Positions 35,106 to 44,648 of a DNA stretch of 53,856 nt are shown piece after piece. The notes under the pieces are model-generated. The model did not search any database. It was not told where the DNA came from and was given only the letters and a program-made list of their open reading frames with translations. How positions within the stretch are numbered: the first letter of the stretch is position 1; every line of letters begins with the position of its first letter. Where the stretch lies: the NCBI GenBank assembly GCA_903878805.1, contig CAIRJF010000037.1, forward strand, positions 1 through 53,856, given 5' to 3'. Source of the stretch: an uncultured Verrucomicrobia subdivision 3 bacterium (GTDB lineage Bacteria > Verrucomicrobiota > Verrucomicrobiia > Limisphaerales > UBA11358). The translations under genes and the position numbers were made by a program.

Positions 35106-36386
35106 TTACTTGTTTTTTGGGGCGCAAATTTGAATATCAATCTCAAGAACTTTTCGCAACTCCAAGTCCGTTTCAGATGCAAGGCGTTGCTTGAGAAGTT
35201 CAAATGCTTTGCGTCGAACAGATTTGTCTTTTGCGTGGTGAGCAAAGCTGCTCATGCACTTTTCGACACGTCTCCGAATTTCAACATCCGCATGAACCAT
35301 CAAAGGTTCAAGCACTTCATAACCTGCTCCTTCAAATTCTGGAAGGTTATGCCAAGATGAGTTAGGGTTTTCGCCTTTTGAAAAGATAGAATCCAACATC
35401 GGTTTAATTGCTCGAATGTCGCCGCGTTGCGAGAGAACATATCCAGCTTGGCTGGCGTTATCACCGCCACCTTCAAGTGTCTTCAAAAGAAACTGTGCAG
35501 TTCTTTCATCATTATAGCTTTTCAAAGCATCAATAGCACTGGTGTTGACGCCACCAAGCGAGCCATCGGCCGCTTTGATTAAGGCCTCGATGGCTTCCGG
35601 CGAATGTAACAAGCCCAATGAACTAGCAGCGTGCCAACGCACATACCATTCTGGATCGGTCAATGCTCCGATAAGTGCATCAACGGCTTGCTTTCCACCC
35701 AGCCAGCCAAGTTGATCAGCAGCCTTGGTCCGTTCCGGTTCCTTTGGTGATTTAAGTTTTTTCAGCACTTGTTCCAGAACTGGCACTTTCTGACGTGGGC
35801 GAATCCGGCGATTTTCTTTGCCGGGTGCGTCAAGATAAACAGTTGGCAACTCGCCAGAATTTTGAAGCGGCTCGGAGCTTTGATTCAATTTGTCATTTAT
35901 CCAATCAGCAAAAGAGCGATAACGAGTTGCTCCCGGACTTGAGTTTGAAAAACACCAAGTTTCCCATTCTCCGTCCGGCCAAACGACCATCGGATTAAGC
36001 AAAAGGACTGCGTCGTCAGCGATTTCGCTGATGCAAAGAGTTTGGGCTAAATGTTTGATGTCAAAAACAGCGCAGTCTTGTTTAGTGTAATCAAAATAAT
36101 CTTTTTCAAAAACGCAAAGTGGTTCAGCAGTCATTTGATAGGCTTCATACCAATCTTTGTGTTCTTTACGAAACCAGCGAATGTTTTCAACGGCACGAAG
36201 GAATAAATTTCCAGATGAAAGTTGCCAACCATTCCTGGCACTCAAAAACGCCCGATATGACGGTGGTAATTTTATTTTAAGCTTTGCCTCAACCTGGACC
36301 AATTGCTGCTCGGAAGCGCCAGAATTTTTGGAAACAACATTCTTTAGAAACGACAACTGCGTTTCAGAATTTGATGTTGTGCTCAT
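35106..36386 (-). CDS. SUKH (SMI1/KNR4)-domain protein with HEAT repeats
   Basis: A 426-residue protein of two parts. Residues 1 to about 175 look like a SUKH domain: EAKLKIKLPPSYRAFLSARNG at the typical early position, then VFEKDYFDY and the conserved W-rich segment. Residues about 205-420 are HEAT/armadillo-like helical repeats (PERTKAADQLGWLGGKQAVDALIGAL, DPEWYVRWHAASSLGLL). SUKH proteins commonly neutralise secreted toxins, and HEAT repeats bind proteins, so an immunity-like role is a reasonable inference; no toxin gene is adjacent. Its base composition is AT-richer than trpC and prfB on either side. Confidence 0.8.
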   Translation of the reverse strand: MSTTSNSETQLSFLKNVVSKNSGASEQQLVQVEAKLKIKLPPSYRAFLSARNGWQLSSGNLFLRAVENIRWFRKEHKDWYEAYQMTAEPLCVFEKDYFDYTKQDCAVFDIKHLAQTLCISEIADDAVLLLNPMVVWPDGEWETWCFSNSSPGATRYRSFADWINDKLNQSSEPLQNSGELPTVYLDAPGKENRRIRPRQKVPVLEQVLKKLKSPKEPERTKAADQLGWLGGKQAVDALIGALTDPEWYVRWHAASSLGLLHSPEAIEALIKAADGSLGGVNTSAIDALKSYNDERTAQFLLKTLEGGGDNASQAGYVLSQRGDIRAIKPMLDSIFSKGENPNSSWHNLPEFEGAGYEVLEPLMVHADVEIRRRVEKCMSSFAHHAKDKSVRRKAFELLKQRLASETDLELRKVLEIDIQICAPKNK

Positions 36387-36419
36387 AGAATTTTTTTCTT
36401 TGCGCTTCTGCTTTAAAAA

Positions 36420-37569
36420 TTATTCCTCTTCATCCTTCACGCCCTGCATCCGCTTGAGCGGGCAGCCAGCGCGGAGCCAGGCGTTCACGAACGGGTCGAG
36501 CGCGCCGTCCATCACGGCTTGCACGTCGCTGGATTGCGCGCCGGTCCGCAAATCTTTCACCATGCGATACGGCTGGAAAACGTAGCTGCGAATCTGGTTG
36601 CCCCACGAGATGCTGCCTTTGTCCCCGTAAAAACGTTCCATTTCACCTTTCGCCTGATCCAGTTTGAGCGCGTAAAGTTTGGAGATCAACATCGCCAGCG
36701 CCGTGGCTTCGTTCTGCACCTGACTGCGCTGCGCCTGCGAGGCGGCAACGAGGCCGGTCGGGATGTGCGTGAGGCGCACGGCGGTTTCAACTTTGTTCAC
36801 GTTCTGGCCGCCTTTGCCGCCGGAACGATAAGTGTCACGCCGGATTTCGGTTTTCGGAATGACGATGTCCGTCTCGACGAGATCGCTCAATTCCGCGACG
36901 GTGTCCACGCTGGAAAAACTCGTGTGCCGACGCTTGTTGGAATCAAATGGCGAAATGCGAACCAAGCGATGCACGCCGCGTTCGGCCTTGCAAAAACCGT
37001 AGGCGTTTTCGCCCTCGACGCGGAAGGTGACGGTCTTTAATCCAGCGGTGTCTCCTTGCAACGCGTCGGTGACTTCCCATTTCCAGCCGCGCAAATCGAA
37101 CCAGCGGCCATACATGCGCGAGAGCATTTCCGCCCAATCCTGCGATTCCGTTCCACCGGCGCCGGAGTTGATGGTGAAGATGCAATTGCACTTGTCGTGC
37201 GGGCCATTTAGAAAAGTTTTCAGCTCGAAGGTGTCGAGGTCGGCAAAAAGTTTTTTGACGTCCGCCTCCATTTCTTTTTCGAGCTTGAGCTGCATTGCTT
37301 CCGGCTCGGCGGCGGCGAGTTCGAGCATGACTTGCAAATCTTCGACCTGCTTGCCGAAGCGCGTAAGCGGCTCGATTTTATTGCGGATGTCGTTGGTTTC
37401 GTTGATGACTTTTTGCGCGGCTTCCTGATTGTTCCAGAAAGTTTCGCCCGTCATCTGGTTTTCGAGTTCGGCAAACCGTTGGTTCAATTTGGCGACGTCA
37501 AAGAAACCTCCGCAGGTGGGAAACCTTGTCGGCGGCGACGGCAATTTGCGGGCGGACGATGTCGAACAT
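36420..37569 (-). CDS. prfB: peptide chain release factor 2 (programmed +1 frameshift)
   Basis: Recognises UGA and UAA stop codons and releases the nascent peptide. The main frame carries GGTESQDWAEML, VHRLVRISPFDSNKRRHTSF, the GGQ peptidyl-hydrolysis loop (RSGGKGGQNVNKVETAVRL) and SWGNQIRSYVFQPY. The protein starts at ATG 37569 with a 23-codon upstream frame (MFDIVRPQIAV...LRRFL) that runs into UGA at 37500-37498, then shifts +1 into GAC at 37499. The spliced N-terminus parallels E. coli RF2 (MFEI...LRGYL-DYDAK). Total length is about 382 residues. RF2 shortage lets the ribosome shift, so the gene self-regulates. Confidence 0.96.
37494..37511 (-). promoter_or_regulatory. prfB programmed +1 frameshift site
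   Basis: On the minus strand an internal Shine-Dalgarno-like GGAGG (37511-37507), three bases, then CTT TGA C (37503-37497). Element order and the 3-base spacing equal those of E. coli prfB. Confidence 0.93.
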
Positions 37570-37693
37570 GCCGGCAAGATAAAGAATTCAGGAGCGAGAA
37601 TCCAGCAGGGTTTTGGCAACGGAGCCGGACCGATGAAGAACGGATTTTTTACTTTCGCAAAAAAACTGCTTTCAGATCGCCCCGGCTCGTTCG

Positions 37694-38092
37694 TCACTTG
37701 GCTGAATTGAATATGCTCCCGAGTAGCCAGCCGAGCCACACGGCAATCATACACAGCACGACGGATAAAATGATGTTACCGCCGGCGTAAAGCCATTCAC
37801 GGTCGCGGAGCAGATTCAGCGTCTGCAGGCTGAATGAAGAAAACGTGGTGTAGCCGCCGCACACGCCGATCATGAGAAACTGCGTGGCGAATTGGCGCGA
37901 CGGCGAATCCAGCCGGCCCTCGGGAATCGCCAGCGCGCCGATGACACCGATGATGAACGAGCCGGTGACGTTGATGACGAGCGTGCCCCACGGAAAGGTC
38001 GCGCTGGTTTTCTCAATGACGAGGCCATTAATCCAGAACCGCGCCACACTGCCGAGCGCGCCGCCAAGCGCAACCCAAAGATAAGTCACCAT
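37694..38092 (-). CDS. crcB: fluoride ion channel CrcB/FluC
   Basis: A small four-helix membrane protein that exports fluoride as a dual-topology dimer. The 132-residue product shows ALGGALGSVARFWINGL, FPWGTLVINVTGSFIIGV, and GVCGGYTTFSSFSLQTLNLL, the Asn/Gly-rich channel and Phe-box motifs of the family. ATG 38092 is the natural start; a longer frame reaches 38128. A TTGACA lies about 30 bases upstream. No fluoride riboswitch-like leader was recognised before it. Confidence 0.94.
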   Translation of the reverse strand: MVTYLWVALGGALGSVARFWINGLVIEKTSATFPWGTLVINVTGSFIIGVIGALAIPEGRLDSPSRQFATQFLMIGVCGGYTTFSSFSLQTLNLLRDREWLYAGGNIILSVVLCMIAVWLGWLLGSIFNSAK

Positions 38093-38184
38093 GAAACTAT
38101 TTGGCCTGAAAACCACCGGGTTTGTCAAACAACTTGGCGCAAATTATTTGGCCGGCGGACGCTCGGCGGCGCAAAAATGCTGAA

Positions 38185-38514
38185 TCAAGCCTGCGCCTGC
38201 GGCGCGTGATTCGCGTTGGTGGTGGTCGAGCGGGTGCGCGGGTAGGTGGAATGACGCACCAGCGACTCGGCGCGCTTGATGTTTTCAGCGATCAGGAGCA
38301 GCTCCGGGCGCAAGGCCGGGTTTTCGCCATGCTTGATGAGCATCCGGTCAGCATAGCCGCGGATGATGGTGAAGATGTTGTTCAACTCATGCGCCACGTC
38401 GCGCCCGACCTGTTTTTGCGCGTCAGGGTGCGTGCCTTCATGGTGCATGCTCGCCAAAGACGCCGGCTCCAGCGTCGGCGACATTTTCATGTAGATATTT
38501 TCGAGAGATGACAT
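38185..38514 (-). CDS. orphan histidine-kinase DHp-like protein
   Basis: A 109-residue protein whose core, VGRDVAHELNNIFTIIRGYADRM, is the H-box dimerisation helix of histidine kinases of the HxxNN type (compare HDFNNLLTVILGYAE), followed by a second helix ENIKRAESLVRH. There is no ATPase domain, sensor domain or receiver in or next to the gene. It could be a phosphotransfer or dimerisation module, or the remnant of a larger kinase. ATG 38514 is chosen; a shorter start at a later Met is possible. It is divergent from lpxI. Confidence 0.6.
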   Translation of the reverse strand: MSSLENIYMKMSPTLEPASLASMHHEGTHPDAQKQVGRDVAHELNNIFTIIRGYADRMLIKHGENPALRPELLLIAENIKRAESLVRHSTYPRTRSTTTNANHAPQAQA

Positions 38515-38687
38515 TCGAGCATCACAAAGCAAAACGCTTGCCAAGCCGTATTTCTAAACAATGCAAATAAATGCCCATCGCGCGTGTCCAAAATACACAC
38601 GCGCGACAGAAAAATGGACAACCATTCGCCTCCGAATTCGCGGCTGGATTCCCACCGTTCAATTGCTAGACTCCCCGTCCAAATCGC

Positions 38688-39509
38688 ATGAATCTTGCGC
38701 CCGAATCCATCGGCCTCATCGCCGGCAGCCGCTCGCTGCCGCTGGATTTTGCCCGCCTCGCACGCGCGGCGGGCGTCAAGCGCATCGTCTGCACCGCCGT
38801 CGAGGGCGAGACCGATCCCGCGCTTGCGGCGCTCGTGGACGACATCGTCTGGCTCAACGTCGGCCAATTGGGAAAAATGATTTCCGCGTTCACCTCACGC
38901 GGCGTGAAGCAAGTCGTCATGGCCGGCCAGGTCGCGCCGAAAAATCTTTTTGATTTGCGCCCCGACCTGCGCGCGCTCGGCGTCCTCATGCGTCTGAAAG
39001 AAAAAAATGCCCACTCCATTTTTGGCGCAATTGCAACCGAACTGCAAAAAGACGGCGTGGAACTCATCGAGGCAACACCGTGGCTTGCGCCGTTGATGCC
39101 GCAAAATGGATTTGCGCTCGGACCAAAGATTTCCGACGCGCAAAAGGCGGATGTGGAATTTGGTTTCAAGATTGCCAAGGAAATTTCGCGCATGGAAATC
39201 GGTCAGATTGTCGTCGTGAAAGACGGCGCCGTGCTCGCCGTGGAAGGTTTTGAAGGCACGGACAAATGCCTCGCGCGCGGCGGCGAACTCGCCGGCAAAA
39301 ACGGCGGCGCAGTCGCCGTGAAAGTCGCCAAGCTGAATCACGATATGCGATTCGACATCCCGTGCATTGGCGCGCAAACATTGGAGGTTTGCGCGGCGGC
39401 AAAAATTTCCGTGTTGGCACTGGAATCCGGCAAATCACTTTTACTCGAACGCGAAGCGTGCGAAGAACACGCCACGAAAAATAAAATTTCCGTCACGACT
39501 ATTTCCTGA
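38688..39509 (+). CDS. lpxI: UDP-2,3-diacylglucosamine pyrophosphatase LpxI
   Basis: Hydrolyses UDP-2,3-diacylglucosamine to lipid X in lipid A synthesis, replacing LpxH. The 273-residue protein matches the DUF1009/LpxI pattern: IGLIAGSRSLPLDFARLARAAG, VVMAGQVAPKNLFDLRPD, FGAIATELQKDGVELIEAT, VVVKDGAVLAVEGFEGTDKCLARGGELAGKN and DMRFDIPCIGAQTLEV. Its presence argues for an LPS-bearing outer membrane, in agreement with the heptosyltransferase-like gene. TAGACT at 38667-38672 may be a -10 box, but the -35 is poor. Confidence 0.92.
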   Translation: MNLAPESIGLIAGSRSLPLDFARLARAAGVKRIVCTAVEGETDPALAALVDDIVWLNVGQLGKMISAFTSRGVKQVVMAGQVAPKNLFDLRPDLRALGVLMRLKEKNAHSIFGAIATELQKDGVELIEATPWLAPLMPQNGFALGPKISDAQKADVEFGFKIAKEISRMEIGQIVVVKDGAVLAVEGFEGTDKCLARGGELAGKNGGAVAVKVAKLNHDMRFDIPCIGAQTLEVCAAAKISVLALESGKSLLLEREACEEHATKNKISVTTIS

Positions 39510-39540
39510 TCTAAATCAAACTCACACCTACAAATTTACG

Positions 39541-40047
39541 ATGCTAAAATCACACGAACTCCTCGGTTTCATGTCGCCCGCGCTGGCGAAAGATATTTTG
39601 TCCTTCATCTTTGAATCGGACAAGCCGGCCTACAAAGCCACGCTCACCGCCGTCGCGGAGGCCAAGCACGTCCGCCCGGTTTTCCTCGAACGCCAGCCGC
39701 GCGACGCGCGCCACACGGCGATGCTTTCCGCGCTCACCAAGCCGAATCTCGATCCCGCCGCCGCCGCGTTCATCCGCGCGTGGCTCGTGAAAAAACACGC
39801 GGCGATGCTGGTGGATTTCATGAACGCGCTGGAAATCAAAAACGAAAACGGCGTGGTGGAAGATTTGCCGACGGCGGTGGACGACGCGAAATTGAAAGCC
39901 GCCGTGGAAATTTTGCTGGGCAAATATCCGCACGAAACCGTGGCCGTTTATCTGAATGCGTTCAACGACATGAACACCGCGAACTGGCCGAATCTCAAGG
40001 CGCTATTGGAATCGGATGCGCGGTTGCAATTGGGCAACCACGCGTGA
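39541..40047 (+). CDS. conserved-looking protein of unknown function
   Basis: A 168-residue soluble, helix-rich protein that I do not recognise. It opens MLKSHELLGFMSPALAKDILSFIFESDKPAYKA and contains an amphipathic repeat-like alternation of Ala-Leu-Lys helices with no signal peptide, membrane segment or catalytic motif. Codon use matches the surrounding GC-rich housekeeping genes, so it is probably native. It lies 31 bases after lpxI on the same strand and 103 bases before gnd. ATG 39541 is chosen over an upstream frame that lies inside lpxI. Confidence 0.72.
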   Translation: MLKSHELLGFMSPALAKDILSFIFESDKPAYKATLTAVAEAKHVRPVFLERQPRDARHTAMLSALTKPNLDPAAAAFIRAWLVKKHAAMLVDFMNALEIKNENGVVEDLPTAVDDAKLKAAVEILLGKYPHETVAVYLNAFNDMNTANWPNLKALLESDARLQLGNHA

Positions 40048-40150
40048 ACAGCGGCCCGATTCATGGAAAGCATAAATTAATTTCATCACGAAACTGCTGG
40101 CGTGGCCGAAAGGCTTTTGTATTGTTGGATTGGCTTAACTAAACAAAATT

Positions 40151-41626
40151 ATGGAACAACCCCAAGGTGATATCGCATTGATCGGTCTGGCCGTGATGGG
40201 CCAGAATTTGATTCTCAACATGAACGACCACGGCTTCGTCGTCGTCGCTTACAACCGAACCACGGATAAAGTGGATCATTTCCTCGCGAACGAAGCGAAG
40301 GGCACCAAAGTCCTCGGCGCGCATTCCATCGCGGAAATGGTTTCCAAACTCAAGAAACCGCGCCGCGTGATGATGCTCGTCAAAGCTGGCAAGCCCGTGG
40401 ACGAATTCATCGAGCAGCTCATCCCCGTGCTCGAGCCTGGTGACATCATCATTGACGGCGGTAACTCGTTGTTCGACGACACGAATCGCCGCCAGAAATA
40501 CGTCGAAAGCAAAGGTCTCCTCTACATCGGCACCGGCGTTTCCGGCGGTGAAGAAGGCGCGCGCAAAGGTCCTTCAATCATGCCCGGCGGTTCGCCTGCC
40601 GCGTGGCCGTTCGTGAAAGATATTTTCCAAGCTGTTTCCGCGAAAGTGGAAGGCAATGTTCCCTGCTGCGATTGGGTTGGCGAAGCCGGCGCTGGCCATT
40701 ACGTGAAGATGGTTCACAACGGCATTGAATACGGCGATATGCAGCTCATCTGCGAAGCCTACAACATCATGAAGAATGGTCTCGGCATGAGCGCGCAGGA
40801 GATGAGCGAAGTCTTCACCGAATGGAACAAAGGCGATCTTGATTCCTATCTCATCGAAATTTCCCGCGACATTCTCGGCACCAAAGATGCCGATGGTTCC
40901 GCGCTTGTGGACAAGATTCTCGACACCGCCGGCCAGAAAGGCACGGGCAAATGGACGGTCATCAATTCCCAAGACCTCGGCATTCCAATCACGCTCATGG
41001 CTGAAGCCGTTTATTCCCGCTGCGTTTCCGCTTTGAAAGACGAGCGCGTTAAAGCCGCGCGCAAATTGAAAGGCCCGCGTCCGGCGCTCACAAGTATTGC
41101 CGCGAATGCTGAAAAGAAAAAAGCGTTTATCGAAGACATCAAGAGCGCCCTCTACGCCTCGAAGATCGTCAGCTACGCACAGGGCTACATGCTCATGCGC
41201 GAGGCGGCCAAGCAATACAAATGGAACCTCAACTACGGCGGCATCGCCCTTATGTGGCGCGGCGGTTGCATCATCCGCTCCCGCTTCCTCGGCAAGATCA
41301 AAGAAGCCTACGATAACAATCCGAAGCTCTCGAACCTGCTGCTGGATGATTTCTTCCGTGGCGAAATCAAGAAGTCCCAAAAGGGCTGGCGCAACATCGT
41401 CGCCACCGCCGCGAAGAAGGGTATTCCGACGCCGGCGTTCAGCACCGCGTTGAATTTCTTCGATCAATATCGCTCGGCGGTATTGCCGGCGAACCTGCTG
41501 CAAGCACAACGCGATTACTTCGGCGCGCACACTTACGAACGCATCGACAAACCGCGCGGCGAATTCTTCCACACGAACTGGACTGGTCGCGGCGGCACGA
41601 CGGCCAGCAGCACTTACAACGTGTAA
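40151..41626 (+). CDS. gnd: 6-phosphogluconate dehydrogenase (decarboxylating)
   Basis: Oxidises 6-phosphogluconate to ribulose 5-phosphate and CO2, yielding NADPH in the pentose phosphate pathway. The 491-residue protein has the Rossmann IGLAVMGQNLILNMNDHG, the NRTTDK NADP-specificity segment, GVSGGEEGARKGPSIMPGG, the catalytic KMVHNGIEYGDMQLICEAY and the C-terminal YFGAHTYERID tail that binds the neighbouring subunit. This is the long, decarboxylating form. A strong terminator follows. Confidence 0.97.
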   Translation: MEQPQGDIALIGLAVMGQNLILNMNDHGFVVVAYNRTTDKVDHFLANEAKGTKVLGAHSIAEMVSKLKKPRRVMMLVKAGKPVDEFIEQLIPVLEPGDIIIDGGNSLFDDTNRRQKYVESKGLLYIGTGVSGGEEGARKGPSIMPGGSPAAWPFVKDIFQAVSAKVEGNVPCCDWVGEAGAGHYVKMVHNGIEYGDMQLICEAYNIMKNGLGMSAQEMSEVFTEWNKGDLDSYLIEISRDILGTKDADGSALVDKILDTAGQKGTGKWTVINSQDLGIPITLMAEAVYSRCVSALKDERVKAARKLKGPRPALTSIAANAEKKKAFIEDIKSALYASKIVSYAQGYMLMREAAKQYKWNLNYGGIALMWRGGCIIRSRFLGKIKEAYDNNPKLSNLLLDDFFRGEIKKSQKGWRNIVATAAKKGIPTPAFSTALNFFDQYRSAVLPANLLQAQRDYFGAHTYERIDKPRGEFFHTNWTGRGGTTASSTYNV

Positions 41627-41638
41627 GAAAGATTAAAA

Positions 41639-41670
41639 CAAAAGCGCGCAACGTTTGTTGCGCGCTTTTT
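41639..41670 (+). terminator. Rho-independent terminator of gnd
   Basis: A 12-bp stem (AAAGCGCGCAAC at 41641-41652, GTTGCGCGCTTT at 41657-41668) with a 4-base loop, followed by a T-run, 14 bases after the gnd stop. Confidence 0.9.
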
Positions 41671-41695
41671 TGTTTCCGCAAAAGCAAAGGTTTAT

Positions 41696-41723
41696 TTGAC
41701 GACCGGATTGGCAACAGTAAAAA
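41696..41723 (+). promoter_or_regulatory. candidate promoter of the FKBP gene
   Basis: TTGACG at 41696-41701, a 16-base spacer, TAAAAA at 41718-41723, then 6 bases to ATG 41730. It follows directly on the gnd terminator, so it is the only obvious promoter for this gene. Confidence 0.5.
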
Positions 41724-41729
41724 TGGCGC

Positions 41730-42062
41730 ATGGCAAAACCTGAATTGAAAATTGAAAAACTCGCGACCGGCAAAGGCGCGGCTCCCCAAAAGGGCGACCT
41801 CGTGACCGTGCATTACACCGGCACGTTTCTCGATGGCAAAAAATTCGACAGCTCCGTGGATCGCGATGATCCATTCGCATTTGTGCTGGGCGAAGGTCAA
41901 GTTATCGCCGGCTGGGATTTGGGTGTGGCCACCATGAAAATCGGCGACAAAGTAAAAATGACTATTCCGCCGGAACTCGCCTACGGCCGCGACGGTTATC
42001 CCGGCGCGATTCCGCCGAACTCGACTTTGATTTTTGAAATCGAACTACTCGGCATCGGCTGA
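41730..42062 (+). CDS. FKBP-type peptidyl-prolyl cis-trans isomerase
   Basis: A 110-residue single-domain FKBP, cytoplasmic by lack of a signal peptide. It has the family blocks [53 protein letters not shown] and [16 protein letters not shown], which form the proline-binding pocket. The third prolyl isomerase in the window, unrelated in fold to the two cyclophilins. It stands between gnd and katG with its own promoter candidate. Confidence 0.95.
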   Translation: MAKPELKIEKLATGKGAAPQKGDLVTVHYTGTFLDGKKFDSSVDRDDPFAFVLGEGQVIAGWDLGVATMKIGDKVKMTIPPELAYGRDGYPGAIPPNSTLIFEIELLGIG

Positions 42063-44336
<2,274 letters not shown>

Positions 44337-44354
44337 ATTCTTCGCTTCCGCATC

Positions 44355-44648
44355 GTGCCGCCCGCGAGCTTTCTCAAAGAAACCGCCGGCGGCACTTTGC
44401 TGTCCGTGAAACTCCAGCCGCGCGCTTCCGCGAATGAAATTTGCGCACCGCTCGGCGACGAATTAAAAATCAAAGTCACCGCGCCACCCGTGGACGCGGC
44501 GGCGAATCAAGCGCTGTTGGAATTTCTGGCGGACAAACTGGATTGCCCGCGAGGCAACGTGGAATTGATCCGCGGCCAGACCTCACGCCACAAAACCATT
44601 CTGCTGCACGGCTTCATGCCGGAAGAAATTCTTCAGCGCCTGCTCTGA
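44355..44648 (+). CDS. YggU/DUF167 family protein
   Basis: A 97-residue protein of the DUF167 family, with LSVKLQPRASANEI, LKIKVTAPPVDAAANQALLEFLADKL and VELIRGQTSRHKTILLHG, the standard pattern of this widespread but functionally obscure small fold. It starts with GTG 18 bases after katG on the same strand, so may be read through from it. Its 3' end overlaps the convergent oxidoreductase gene by 16 bases. Confidence 0.9.
   Translation: MPPASFLKETAGGTLLSVKLQPRASANEICAPLGDELKIKVTAPPVDAAANQALLEFLADKLDCPRGNVELIRGQTSRHKTILLHGFMPEEILQRLL

Noticed and set aside
37570-37754. Upstream extension of the prfB main frame as a real N-terminus
   Set aside because: The extension has no similarity to RF2, whereas the short frame from ATG 37569 plus the +1 shift reproduces the RF2 N-terminus exactly where expected.
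38093-38184. Possible fluoride riboswitch upstream of crcB
   Set aside because: The upstream region has no segment resembling the conserved crcB-motif core; only a TTGACA promoter-like word is present.
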